From: Orychophragmus violaceus
Lineage: Eukaryota; Streptophyta; Magnoliopsida; Brassicales; Brassicaceae
Length of the DNA: 64,000 bases
NCBI GenBank assembly: GCA_030180135.1
Contig: CM058235.1
Location: 12,013,145-12,077,144, forward strand
Reading direction: 5' to 3'
Positions 44,843 through 56,799 of this stretch are shown here, in pieces (positions within the stretch are counted from its first letter, which is position 1; every line of letters starts with the position of its first letter). The notes below the pieces were generated by a model. That model did no database searches, was not told the origin of the DNA, and worked only from the letters and a program-made list of their open reading frames with translations. The position numbers were made by a program, and so were the translations under genes.

Positions 44843-47409
44843 GTACCTGCCAACAGGGAGAGTCTACATCTCTCGCCATGAAACTTCTTTCCATTTGCAG
44901 ACAAGTATCGTCATCTCCAACAGCCTGCTGCATCTCCTCTGCTTGCTGCCTGGTATAAAAGTTTTGAGCAGCCTTCATTAGAACAGAGTTCAACACCAGA
45001 AACAAGGGACACTTCTCCAAATCTGATAACATTGCAACCTGTGATACTGACACCCTTGTTTACTGATGCGGATTTTCCACCCTTACCAGCATCTGCAGCC
45101 AGATCATCTCAAGCAGAACCATCTGATAATACGGGATCTAGCAGTGCTTCTCTGCCGGGTCAAGGCTCTGCACCTAGCCTGTCAGTCCATACTCCTGCAA
45201 CAAATCATTCATCTGTTGCAGCTCCTTCTCAGCCTCAACATGCCATGACTACAAGATTAATGGCAAACATACACAAGCCCAACTCAAGATACGTCTTTAT
45301 GGTCAACAAAGTAGCCTATCCTGAACCAAGAACAGTCAATGCAGCTTTAAAAGATCAAAGATGGAAAAGCGCATTGATAGAGGAGATTGAGAATTGTCAT
45401 GAAACAGGTACATGGTCTCTAGTTCCTCAAACACCTGATATGCAAGATGGGTTTTCAGGACTAAGCTACATGCTGATGGTTCCCTAAACAAGCTAAGAGC
45501 TAGACTCGTTGCAAAAGGATACGAACAGGAAGAAAGGATATATTACTTGGATACCTTTAGCCCAGTGGTTAGAATTGCAACAATCCGGACAGTCCTCCAC
45601 ATTGCTATTGTGCTTCAATGGAACATCAAACAACTTGATGTAAGAAACGCCTTCTTACACAGAAACCTATAAGAAACGGTTTATATGAAGCAGCCTGCAG
45701 GATTTATAGACAAAGCAAGATCTAGCCCTGTCAATTTGAGTCAGAACCCGTGGGTCGGGTGCGGGTCGACCCGCCGCGGGGCGGGTGCGGGTCGACCCGC
45801 CGCGGGGCGGGTGCGGGTCAAGAAAATATGTTTTTAAAATTAGCGGGGCGGGTGCGGGTTAGGATTTTAAAACGCGGGGTGGGGCGGGTTTAGAACCGCG
45901 GGTTTGCGGGTAACCGCAAAATTTATTTTTTTAAAAAAAAAAAAAAATATTTTATTATTAATTTAAGAATTTATGAGTAAATTGAATAAAATAAAATAAA
46001 AATAAATATTTTTTTCAAAAAAAAGTTTTTTAAAAAAATAAAAAATGCTATTTTACGTTTTAATATTAAATTTTATTAATAAATATTATTTTAATTAAAA
46101 TTATTTATAATTTAAAATTTTAATTAATATTTAAATTTTTGCGGGTTGGTACCCGCAAATTTAAGCGGGGCGGATGCGTCGACTGTTTTTGTTTTGCGGT
46201 TTGGCGGGTCGGGTTGAAGCGGATCGAAAATTAATTTAACCCGCCGCGGGGCGGGTTGCGGGTTCGACCCGCTTGACAGGGCTAGCAAGACCATACCATG
46301 TGTGTTTATTGAACAAGGCTATATATGGACTTAAGCAGTCACCACGGGCTTGGTTCAATAAGTTCAGCACCTTTCTTCTTGAACTGGGATTCACCTGCAG
46401 CTACCTTGATTTGTCTCTGTTTATCTGTCACAAAGGTAATGATACTATCATTGTTTTACTTTATGTGGACGATATGATAATCACAGGGAACAACTCAGCC
46501 TTGTTACAAGACCTGGTTAAGAAGCTCAATACAAGCTTCAAGATGAACAACTTAGGTGATCTTCACTACTTCTTGGGGATGCAGGCTCATTCTCATAAAG
46601 GTGGACTGTTTCTCTCTCAGAAAAAATATACTGAAGACTTACTAGCTTTGGCTTTAGTGGCTGACCGCTCCCCAATACAACCGCCATTACCTATGCAGCT
46701 CAACAAGGTACTGGATCAAGATGTTCTGTTTGCCAATCCCACTTATTTTAGATCTCTTGCAGGCAAGTTATAGTACATGACCCTAACATGGCCATACATC
46801 CAATTCGCTGTGAACTTCGTCTGTCATAAAATGCATTGTCGTTTAGTCTCTGACTTCAATATGTTAAAAAGAATTATCCGCTACATCAAAGTAACTATCA
46901 CGATGGGGATCTTCTTCAACAAAAATGCAGACTTCACCATTATTGCCTACAGTGACAGTGATTGAGCAGGATGTGCAGAGACAAGAAGGTCTATTGGTGG
47001 GTTTAACACATTCCTAGGCTCAAACCTGATCTTCTGGTCCAGCAAGAAGCAACCTACAGTCTCCAAAAGTTTGACAGAGGCTGAATACAAATCACTTTCA
47101 GAGACAACCTCAAAAATAACCTGGTTATGCAATGTTCTCAAGGAAATTGACATCTCTTTGCCGTCTACACCAGTGCTCTTGTATGATAATCTCTCAGCCG
47201 TGATGCTCACTGCCAATCCAAATTTCCACTCCAAAACAAAACACTTCGGAAGAGATCACCACTACGTGAGAGAGAGTTGCACTCGAAGCATTGGAAGTCA
47301 AGCATATCTCCAACAAGTTTCAGATTGATGACATCTTCACTAAGTCATTACCACAAGCTCATTTCACCTCATTGCTGTCCAAACTTGGAGTGGGGGAGGG
47401 TGGGGTATC
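44843..47409 (+). pseudogene. Old Copia remnant, right piece (RT and RNase H)
   Basis: It continues the frame of 34555-34661 with LPTGRVYISRH, then a Ser/Pro-rich linker (about 45060-45250), the RT (ARLVAKGYEQEE; QLDVRNAFLHRNL; after the hAT insertion LNKAIYGLKQSPRAWFNKF and YVDDMIITGN near 46462) and RNase H (TEAEYKSLSE near 47077). Stops and frameshifts occur, for example near 45450, at 45672 after HRNL, at 46771 and at 46965. A polypurine tract GGAGTGGGGGAGGGTGGGG lies at about 47387-47405. The 3' LTR, if present, runs from there to about 47771, but no partner LTR remains to define it. Confidence 0.85.
45723..46284. mobile_element. hAT-type MITE with 8-bp target duplication
   Basis: 562 bp with 12-bp terminal inverted repeats TAGCCCTGTCAA / TTGACAGGGCTA. 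It is flanked by GCAAGATC (45715-45722) and GCAAGACC (46285-46292), which match at seven of eight bases. The insertion interrupts the old Copia RT between FIDKAR and PYHVCLL. GC-rich subterminal repeats such as GCGGGTCGACCCGCCGCGGG sit at both ends around an AT-rich core. Non-coding. Confidence 0.9.
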
Positions 47410-47771
47410 TATGAACAACCCAAAAAATATGTTTTGGCGGCCCAAGTCATCTCAGCCCAGATCAAGCCTTCCCCTGCAACAAAGAACACGACAAATTAGA
47501 GCAAAAAGCAGATCTAAAAGCAGAAGGAAGGCGACTGGAAACAGCAGCTATGAATCAGACCACAAAAGCATTCTACTCTGCATCTACAGCTCATCCTATT
47601 GTAACGGTAAATAGATATGCTCTATTGACTGATGACGTTGCTGAATAAGTTGCACCAAAAACCCTACTACATAAGCTATAAATAAACAATGATGTAATCA
47701 TGTAATCTTTAAGCAAGAAATATCAATAAAAAACTATTTCTCTTCATACCATGCATTTTCCTCTGTTACAT
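47410..47771 (+). repeat. Possible 3' LTR of the old Copia
   Basis: Sequence after the purine tract contains a plant-type promoter/polyadenylation-like region (GCTATAAATAAACAATGATG near 47672; CAATAAAAAAC near 47724) and could end CTCTGTTACA near 47771. The partner 5' LTR has been lost, so the limits are estimates. Confidence 0.4.
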
Positions 47772-49183
47772 ATTTGCTTTCAGCCTGAACGCATGCTGGG
47801 CTAAAGCTACTTGAATTGTTGACTATTTTCTTTGAACACCACCAACCTGACTCACAAGTAACTACTCTTCTAAAATCAAAATCATCTCTCTTCGTTATTA
47901 TATGGGTACCAAAATCCAATATGTCTGATTAGGAACCTTGGAATTGTCTGTTCCATTATGTTTTGATGTTGACTATTAAACTGAAGTAATTTTGGAATGT
48001 AGTTATTGAGGGTGAATTGGGAGGTTGCTATATACAAGGCTGGTGGGATTCTAGATAGTAATTATGGTGATCTTCACAAGATTGGTTGGGCTACAAGTAT
48101 TCGAAAGAAGTAAGCTTTTTTTTTCCACCTGATGATCCTTTTCTAATGCATAGTTTCACTATGTGTGTTTTAACTTGTTTTAGGGTCATTCTCTGGCATT
48201 GGCAGCCACAATATCGGCTGTTTGGGTTTATACTTTATATCTTAAAAATATTTTGTATGTATATATTTTTGTTTTCACTATAAATATACAAAAATATTGA
48301 GCCTGGAGATATGTAGATATTGCAGATTGATGTAGATATCGGATCATCGGCTGTTGCCAGGAGCGTCATTGGTCTGGTCCTTGGTTATGTCACAAATCTC
48401 GTTGTTGATCTCGCCATCTTGATTTAGATTAGATATTGGATCAACATTCTTAAAAGAAATGTGTTTTCGCTATTGAACATCTTTTTTTCCATGCGATCAT
48501 TGATTGAATCTTCAACTACCAAATGCAAATGCAGGGAAACGAGGAAACAGACTTGCCAGAGTATATGCTTGGGACGGTTCGGTTTAACCGAATAGAGTTG
48601 GACTCAGCCGTCTCGTTTGAGATTTGAGACTTGACCGAGTAAAAAAGATTTTATTTGATTGCAACAATCACATTGTTTTCATAGAAATTAATAACAATGC
48701 AGGAATGAAGAACAGCCAATGCCAACTAAATCATGTTTCTGATGGATTGCAGATGATGATTGACTTGCCCAATAGGCTTATTAGTTGGATCTTTATTTTT
48801 ACTTGTTCCTCTTAATCGCTATATGTATTTCTCAATATTAAATAGTAATAATACAAGTCAGATATTTAAAAGAAAATTATAAATGAAGACTCGAGACTTT
48901 ACACCTACTATATGAAGAAAAAATAATAGAGTTTACGCCTATTGGTACCTCTTAGCATTTGTCACTTAGTATGAACAAGTTGTATTTTATGATTTTTTTT
49001 TTTTGTTTGACTTGTGGCTACATACCTCCTTTGTAGTAAATTGAGAGTCAGCTTCTTCGGAAGCTCCTTTATTGTTATCTCAATAATAGAAGCATTTTCC
49101 AGATCCCATCATTTCCATTCCGTTCTGCAGTTTGCTATCTAAAAAAAGCTGTCTGATATTGATCTTATCTCAAACATACTACA
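47772..49183. other. Intergenic upstream of the TNL gene
   Basis: No complete gene recognised. Two short protein-like stretches (about 48010-48110; ETDLPEYMLGTVRFNRIELD at about 48546-48605, directly after an AATGCAG acceptor-like site) could be worn exon remnants of unidentified genes. The last 200 bp before the TNL start codon would hold that gene's promoter and leader, but no clear TATA box stands out. Confidence 0.35.
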
Positions 49184-52100
49184 ATGGCTTCTTCTTCTTC
49201 ATCTCTTTCTCCTCTATCTTCTCCGCCTCGAAATTGGGAACACCATGTCTTCCCGAGCTTCCATGGGGCAGATGTCCGCAAATCTTTTCTCAGTCACATT
49301 CTGAAGGAGTTCAGAAGCAAAGGAATTACCCCATTCATTGATAATGACATCCAGAGGAATAAGTCGATCGGTCCCGAGCTCGTGGAAGCTATTAAAGGAT
49401 CAAAGATTGGGATCGTCCTGCTCTCCAAGAACTATGCTTCTTCGTCTTGGTGCCTAAACGAGTTAGTAGAAATCATGAAGTCTAGGACAGAGCTTGGTCA
49501 AACAGTGATGACCATTTTCTATGAAGTGGATCCAACCGATGTTAAGAAGCAGAGGAAAGATTTTGGGAAGGCCTTTAGAAAAACTTGTAAAGGCAAAACA
49601 AATGAGGAGATTGAGACATGGAAAAAAGCTTTGGAAGGTGTGGCCACAATCGCTGGTTACCATTCAAACAATTGGTATATACATGTCATCTTTCTTTCTA
49701 CTTGTCCTAATTGATATTTTACATTACACATCAAACTCTCTTTTTTTTCTCGACTAGTCATATACTATTTATTTGTAGCGATTAAAGAATACTAGCAAGA
49801 CAAGCAATACATATTTTTGAATGTCTATGACAACTCTGGACTAATTAACGGAGATTTCTCCATTTATTAGGGATAATGAAGCAGCCATGATTGAGAAGAT
49901 AGCCTCTGATGTTTCAAACATGTTGAATAACTCCACGCCATCAAGAGATTTGGAGGAATTAGTTGGGATGGGAGCTCATATGAATAATATGGGATCATTG
50001 CTACGGTTTGATTTGGATGAGGTGAGGATGATTGGGATTTGGGGCCTTCCTGGAATTGGAAAGAGTACCATTGCCAGAATTTTGTTCAACCAAGTCTCCA
50101 GTAGTTTCCAACTGAGCACAATCATGGTAAATATCAGAGGATGCTATCCAAGACCTTGTCTAGATGAGTACAGTGCAAAACTGAAACTACAGAACCAAAT
50201 GTTATCTCAGATGATCAACCAGAAAGATATCATTATTCCTCATTTAGGAGTTGCACAAGAAAGGTTAAGAGACAAGAAAGTGCTTCTCATACTTGATGAT
50301 GTCGATCAGTTAGGACAACTAGATGCACTGGCAAAAGAAACTCGATGGTTTGGTCGTGGAAGTCGGATTATCATCACAACAGAAGATCTAAGAATCTTGA
50401 ACGCACATGGGATCAACCATATCTACAAAGTAGATTTTCCATCAACTGATGAGGCTTTGCAAATCTTCTGTACGTATGCTTTTGGTCAAAAGTTCCCTAA
50501 AGACAGTTTCACAAATCTTGCTCGTCAAGTTACATGCCTTGCCGGTAGACTCCCTCTAGGTCTAAAGGTTATGGGATCCTACTTCCGAGGGATGTCCGAG
50601 CAGGAGTGGGCAAAGGCACTACCAAAGTTAGAGAGTCGCCTTGACGGAGAAATTGAAAGCATTTTAAAGTTCAGTTATGATGCTTTATGTGATGAAGACA
50701 AAGATTTATTCCTTCATATTGCTTGCTTTTTCAACAATCAACATATGGAGAAAGTGGAAGAGCATCTTGCAGAGAGTCCCATGGATGTGAGGCAAGGGCT
50801 TCACGTTTTAGCTGAGAAATCTCTCATATCTATGGACTCTGGATATATACAGATGCATAATTTGCTAGCACAACTAGGTGAAGAACTTGTCCGTAAACAA
50901 TGTATTCGTGAGCCTGGGAGAAGACAGTTTTTGGTTGATGCTAAAGATATATGTGAAGTACTCACTGATCATACAACAGTAAGTTTTGCCATTACTCTTT
51001 CGTCGCATTGCTCATTACAACTTGTGTTTATTTAATCATGGCCACTTAATTATTGGAGTCCTTTACAGGTTACTAGAAGTGTTATAGGCATAAATTTCAG
51101 ACGCATTAAGACCAGGGGAAACTTCAGTATTCCGGAAAGATGCTTTGAAGGGATGCCTAATCTCCAGTTCTTACGATTCAGTGGTCATTTTTATCCTCCA
51201 AACATATTGTCTTTGTCCGGACGTCTAAACTATATATCTCCAAAACTTCGACTACTACATTGGGAACATTGGCCAATGACATGTTTGCCTTTTATGGTTA
51301 ACCCGGAGTATCTTGTCGAATTAAGCATGGCTCATAGCAAGCTAGAGAAGTTGTGGGATGGAAATAAAGTAAGTAATTTTTCTGTTACTCGTAAAATCTT
51401 AAATTTTATTTTAGAATCTATAATATGTTCTATTTACGGTAAATTAATTTGCCAGTTGCCACTCTGTTTTAATTCGGCTAAATACTAATTGGATGGAAGT
51501 GTGTATTAGTGGGTTTCTTTTTAATTTTTAATGTGTTTCAACTGCCAAGCGTATCAACGTATTCATGTATTTTGTGTTTATTTGTATGTACAGCTACTCC
51601 AAAGTCTCAGGTGGATGGATTTGAGTTATTCGGCAAACCTGAAAGAGCTTCCTAATCTCTCAACTGCCACTAATCTGAAGGACTTAATTCTCAAAAGATG
51701 TATTTGTCTGGTGAAACTCCCTTCATCTATTGAGAATGCAACCAGTCTCAAATATTTGAATCTCATAGATTGTTCAAGTCTAGTGAAGCTCCCTTCCTCT
51801 ATTGGGAATACCACTAATCTTCAAAACTTAGATCTCAGTGGATGCAAAAGTTTGGTAGAACTTCCTTCTTCTATTGGGAATGCAACTAATCTCCAATATT
51901 TGAATCTCTGCGGATGCACAAATTTAGCGGAGCTCCCTTTCTCTATTGGGAATGTTGTTAATCTCCAAAAATTATATCTTGTTGGATGCACAAGTCTAGT
52001 GGAGCTCCCTTCCTCTATTGGAAATGCTACTAATCTCCAGAAATTACTTCTCAGTGGATGCACAAGCCTAGCGAAGCTTCCTTCTTCTATTGGAAATGTA

Positions 52101-53636
52101 ACTAAACTCCAAAAATTAGCTCTCAATGGATGCACAAGTTTGGTAGAACTTCCTTCTTCTATTGGGAATGCAACTAATCTCCAACATTTGTATCTCCGTG
52201 GATGCACAAGTTTAGCGGAGCTCCCTTCATCTATCGGGCATGCAATTAATCTCCAAATATTAGATCTCAGTAGATGCACAAGTCTGGTGAAGCTTCCTTC
52301 CTCTATTGGGAATGTCACCAATCTCCAAAAATTAGATCTTGATGGATGCTTAAATCTGTTGGAACTGCCTTCCTCTATCGGAAATGCAACTAATCTCCAA
52401 ATTTTGAATCTCAGAAATTGCTCAAATTTAGTGGAGCTCCCTTCATCTATCGGGCATGCAATTAATCTCCAAAAACTAGATCTCAGTGGATGCTCAAGTC
52501 TAGAGGAGCTCCCTTTCTCCATTGGAAATGCAACTAGTCTCGAATATTTGAATATGAATCATTGCTCAAGTCTGGTGGATTTCCCTTCCTTTATTGGAAA
52601 CCTTCATAAATTGTTGGAGTTGAATTTGCAGGGATGGTCAAAGTTAGAGGTCCTTCCGACCAACATTAACTTGAAATCTCTCGTCACACTTGATCTCACT
52701 GATTGCTCCTCCTTGAAAAGTTTTCCTGAGGTTTCAACAAACATCATATATCTCTATCTCAAAGGAACCTCAATAGAAGAAGTTCCTTCATCGATCAGGT
52801 CGTGGTCTCGTCTTGAAGAATTGCATATGTCATACTTTGAAAACCTTAAGGACTTACCGCACGCTCTTGACAGTATTACAGATTTGCAGTTGACTAATAC
52901 AGAAATACAAGAACTTGGTCCATGGATCAAGGGATTTCCTCATCTTCTTCGGCTTGAGGTAAACGAAATGCAGAATCTGGTGTCACTCCCACAGCTTCCG
53001 GATTCCCTATTGTTTCTAGATGCAGAAAACTGTGAGTCTCTGGAGAGACTAGATTGCTCCTTTCTCAATCCAGATATTCGTCTCAACTTCCTTAACTGCT
53101 TTAAACTAAACCAAGAAGCGAGACATCTCATCATGCAGACATCAAACCGTGAAGTTGCAGTCTTACCCGGTGAACAAGTGCCTGCCTGCTTCACTTACCG
53201 AGCTTATGGGAATTCCATAACAGTGAAGTTGAATGAAAAGCATCTTCGTACATCAACGAAATTTAGAGCCTGCATCTTATTAGTTAATATGGGTGTTTGG
53301 GAAGAAGTCACTGTGTATTGTATCGTCAAGTCCAAACAGAATGCTCTCAAGGCTTTCCGAACATATAAACACATCCCAGAACCAATATTTTCCGAGCATC
53401 TGTACATATTCGACTTTGGAGCAGGGGAGGTGACTTCCACCGATCTTGTTTTTACTTTTAAGCTCACTGACTCTCACAGTGAAACCATCAGTGACATCTG
53501 GGAGATAAAAGAATGTGGGATACTCCAACTCTTGGACCATAATGTTGATGAAGATTCTGAATCTTCATACGAAGAGATCTGTGAAAGGAGTTCTTCAGGT
53601 TTCATCTCAAGGGGCTTAAAACGACGTAGGCTTTGA
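49184..53636 (+). CDS. TIR-NBS-LRR disease-resistance protein (TNL)
   Basis: Four exons, 49184-49674, 49871-50978, 51069-51368 and 51594-53636, with GT/AG introns in phase, give about 1,313 residues with no stop. The TIR domain (about 18-165) keeps HHVFPSFHGADVRKSFLSHI and the putative NADase glutamate Glu93 in SWCLNELVE. NB-ARC has the P-loop GLPGIGKST (222-230), kinase-2 LLILDDVD (302-309), RNBS-B GRGSRIIITT, a GLPL variant RLPLGL and, in place of MHD, MHN (492-494). The LRR region has 12-13 consecutive 24-residue units of LPSSIGNATNLQKLDLSGCT type (about 51700-52600), then less regular LRRs and a C-terminal jelly-roll/Ig-like domain (ACFTYRAYGNSITVKL). It ends in a basic GLKRRRL. The overall build resembles the RPP1/WRR4-like TNLs of Brassicaceae. 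It presumably recognises a pathogen effector; which one cannot be read from sequence. Confidence 0.9.
51700..52605 (+). repeat. 72-bp repeat block encoding uniform LRRs
   Basis: Twelve to thirteen head-to-tail 72-bp units, one per 24-residue LRR, within exon 4 of the TNL. Nucleotide similarity is high (CTTCCTTCTTCTATTGGGAA-type words in nearly every unit), which points to recent expansion or conversion among units. The solvent-exposed positions after LxxL vary between K, L, V, R and D. A long antisense open frame over this block results from the 72-bp periodicity. Confidence 0.9.
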
Positions 53637-54085
53637 TAGGTGACTAGTCTGTCGCTCATGGAGTAGTTACTCTGTTTTGTTGCTCCGTCTTCTTCTTCTT
53701 ATTCCTTTCACAGAGTCTGTAAAAAGAATGAGTAATAGTGACCTTGAAGATAAAAGAAATGCAGGATACAACCTAGTTGCACCAACAACCCCTTCAATGT
53801 GGCCATGAAGATAAAACATCAAGATCTGAGACAAACATTGAAACCCCAAGTCGACAGAGAAGCATTCGGAGAATGATAGCAAAAGAGAAGGCAAAATCTT
53901 AGGAGCCTTAATTGTGAAGATGACGATAAGTCGATAAGTGACAATGATAAAGCTACAAGGGGGATTGACTTGAGTGATGAGCAGGCGTTGTGAAGACTCT
54001 GAAACGAAGAGGAGTTGAGGAAGTTAAATATCCGAGTCGTTAGATCATTTGTTCTTTATGGTTGTATTGTTGTAACTTTTGAGGA
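53637..54085. other. TNL downstream region
   Basis: 3' flank of the TNL. No separate gene is recognised; a region near 53930-54020 (GATGACGATAAGTCGATAAG...) has weak exon-like character. Confidence 0.3.
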
Positions 54086-54350
54086 ATGTACGAGTAGGAT
54101 TGGACAAAAGCACTACCAAAGTTAGAAAATAAAGGTTTATAGCTTTCTTTAAAAACAATCAATATATGGAGAAAGTGGAAGAGCTCTTACGGAGAGTCCC
54201 ATGAATGTGAGGAAAGGGCTTCATGTTTTAGCTCAGAAATCTCTCATATCAATGAATGCTGGACATATATAGATGCATAATTTGCAGGCCCAATTGGGTG
54301 AAGAAATTGTCCGTAGACAATCTATTCGTGACTCTGGGTGAAGAAATTCC
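54086..54350 (+). pseudogene. TNL paralogue fragment
   Basis: The stretch reads as a worn copy of the NB-ARC end of the neighbouring TNL. GACAAAAGCACTACCAAAGT corresponds to the codons for WAKALPKL, then the region for NNQHMEKVEEHL, then GLHVLAEKSLIS, MHNLLAQLGEELV and QSIRDSG-like sequence. A large internal deletion (after the ALPKLE part), several stops and frameshifts remove coding ability. It lies about 450 bp downstream in the same orientation, consistent with a decayed tandem duplicate. Confidence 0.8.
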
Positions 54351-54354
54351 ATGC

Positions 54355-54494
54355 ATGGAACCGTCCAAGATCTATTCTGATCTGGTTCAAAAATTCAAAT
54401 ATCCAAATGGGTCCAATCCGGATCTAGATAATAAAACTTAAGATACATCCAAATTGGATCTAGATTCGGATAGTTTTTGATCCGGATCCGGACC

Positions 54495-54529
<35 letters not shown>

Positions 54530-54830
54530 CATTTTATATAAAATATATATAATTATGTTTTTATAGTATATTTTATGTTATTTTTAAAAGTATCATATAA
54601 ATATTATTTTATAATTATATTTAAATTTTTAATATTTTTTTTTTTGTTATTTCTAAACGGATCCGGATACTTGTAAATATCAAGATGTTTGATATTCGAA
54701 ACCTAAATATTCGAGAACCCCGAATCCGAATAATAATAATAGTTTTATGGATCCGTTGGATAAGAATCCATAATCGAATAACTAGAAATTCTCTAGATAT
54801 CTTATTCATCCTGGTCTTAGTTGTTTATAT
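54355..54830. repeat. GGATCCGGAT-type dispersed repeat with TA tract
   Basis: GGATCCGGATC, CCAATCCGGATCT and ATCCGAATAAT words are arranged in both orientations around an AT-rich centre containing a (TA)n run at about 54493-54526. The layout suggests a degenerate foldback or hAT-like MITE, but termini and target duplication are unclear. Confidence 0.4.
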
Positions 54831-55644
54831 CGTTGAACCGCTTCGTTGAGGTTCGATTCGGTTGGGTAGGTTCAGAGGCTTCGTTGCGAGTTTTTACGGC
54901 TCTGTTTTTAGTCCTGTTGGATTGTGGTTTGTTTTTTTCTTGGTAAGTCGTTTAGTTTTTGGTTTGGTAAAAATCCTGGTTTACTTAGGATTTCTTTACC
55001 CAGCCAGATTTCTAAGTTGTATAATCCACCCTATGCGTCGGATTAATGTTGGCATTTTCAGATCTTGGTCTTGAGTTTCAGTTTTTGTTAGGTTTGGGAA
55101 AAATACCGGACCCGAATATCTGAATCTGGACTCGAAAAAAATATCCGAATTTGTAATCGAATCGAAATAAGTATTTTACCACATTGAATATTTAGCTAGA
55201 ATATTCGTGGGTTTTAGTTCGGGTATGCATATTATCCGAGACCCGAATCAAAGACACTAACCCACTAAAAAGATTTATCCTTAGCATTATTAGTCACTAG
55301 GATTAGTGGTTCATTTTTATCATCATGTCCAGGAGCTTTACAATTAGGAAAATTTAAGTATAAGATTATTCTTTGGACTTAGTAAGGCTTGTGTTACTAT
55401 ATGTTATATATAGTTAGTTGTATAAATGTTTAATTAATACGTTTTTTCATGATGGCGTTAAATAGCATAGATAACCACATGTCTGGTGCTAATGAAGACT
55501 CTGATGGAAGAACATATGACGATTATTTGCTTAATTTGATTCGGTTAATTTTTCGCATATTTTGGATATTTTGGATAAAATACCCATGCTCAAAATGTGG
55601 CCTCCGCGACAGTTAAACAGCCGGCTGACAAAGGCTGCGGAGAT
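54831..55644. other. Intergenic sequence
   Basis: No gene recognised. Short CCCGAATATCTGAATC-type repeats (about 55105-55250) belong to the same dispersed low-complexity class as the neighbouring blocks. Confidence 0.35.
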
Positions 55645-55653
55645 TTAGTTAAA

Positions 55654-55957
55654 GGGCAAATCGCAAAAAAAGCACAAAAAACATGTCTTATCACAAATAT
55701 AGCAACAAGGAAGAAAAATTATAAAAATAGCACAAAAACATGTTTTGTCACTAAATTAGCCCTAACCCTTAACCTTAAATACTAAATCCTAAACCCTAAA
55801 TAATAAACCTTAAACCCTAAATAATTAACCCTAAACCCTAAATTATATAATGCTATAAAAGTCTTTGTAATTAAAATAATGCTAAAAATGTGAATTATTT
55901 TTCATGGTGCTATATTTATGACAAGGTATGTTTTTGTGCTATTTTATGCCTTTTCTC
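55654..55957. mobile_element. MULE-type MITE with 9-bp target duplication
   Basis: 304 bp. Terminal regions GGGCAAATCGCAAAAAAAGC (left) and GAGAAAAGGCATAAAATAGC (right, complement) share CACAAAAA-C-AT and ATAAATATAGCA blocks as imperfect inverted repeats. Flanks TTAGTTAAA (55645-55653) and ATAGTTAAA (55958-55966) match at eight of nine bases, the length typical of Mutator-like elements. The interior has CCCTAAA-like words (55758-55850). Confidence 0.65.
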
Positions 55958-55966
55958 ATAGTTAAA

Positions 55967-56790
55967 TCAAAGAAAAGGTCGAATCAAAGCTTAAAACTCA
56001 TGTTTCTTTGTGTGTTTATGGTCAAAATGGGATAATATGTGTTAGATCTACAAGTTTGTATTATAAAAGACAAGAAAATGGAAGAAAAAAAAGTGAATTA
56101 CTCGAAGAAAATCAATGGCGACAGCCATCTAGGGTTTGCAAATCGCAGGTTAAAAGAAGAGGGTGATGACATATTTACATTTTTACCATTCAGTAAAGGG
56201 AAAACAAGAAAATTGGCAAAGTGCTACCAAGCCTCGAAACCCGGATATGTGCCTGCAATAAGAGTACTTTTACCAGCCGGGGTATGCTAACTCTCGGATA
56301 TCTAGGCGATTAATTTTTAATAAAGGTGTAATACCCATGTATATAATTACGCCTCGATTAATCCCCGCGTAATCTCTGATTTTTCCGCTAGGCACTAGGC
56401 CCAATTCAATCGCCCGAATAGCGCCTAGCGATTTTCGAACCTTTAAAAATTCTCATACCCGAAAATGTACCCGTTTATTTTGGGTATTTTATAAGTATAG
56501 TAATTTAGGACTCGAATTGACCCGGACCCGAAAGGACCCGACCCAAACCCAAACCGAAACTTGGTCGGGTCCTATATAGGTATAAAACTCCCTTACCCAA
56601 ATATACTCATACCCGAATAGACCCAACCCGAATCCGACCTGAATACTTGAACGCTTAAACCTAGTTTATGTGGTGTTGGACTGGGTTTAGCAGTTCTTGC
56701 TTGTTAGTTGTATGCCTCCTCCAGTTTTCGTGGCACTGTTGTGCGCTTTGTAATTTTAAAGTCCGTATAAGAAATTTGGTTAATTATTTA
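55967..56790. other. Intergenic, with CCCGACCC-type repeats
   Basis: A short open frame at 56039-56290 is not convincingly protein-like. Sequence at 56450-56660 is rich in ACCCGAA, GACCCGACCC and GGGTCGGGT-like words, the same dispersed class as elsewhere. Nothing else recognised. Confidence 0.35.
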
Positions 56791-56799
56791 AAATTTTCT

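Noticed and set aside
48086..48815. Host gene between the old Copia and the TNL
   Set aside because: Short open frames only; the two exon-like stretches are too brief and unconnected to support a gene model.
51821..52522. 233-codon antisense open frame opposite the TNL LRR exon
   Set aside because: It mirrors the 72-bp LRR periodicity; the sense strand has the TNL domains and splice sites, the antisense has none.
56039..56290. 83-codon plus-strand ORF
   Set aside because: No domain, no splice context and no promoter evidence in a repeat-rich interval; chance open frame is likelier.
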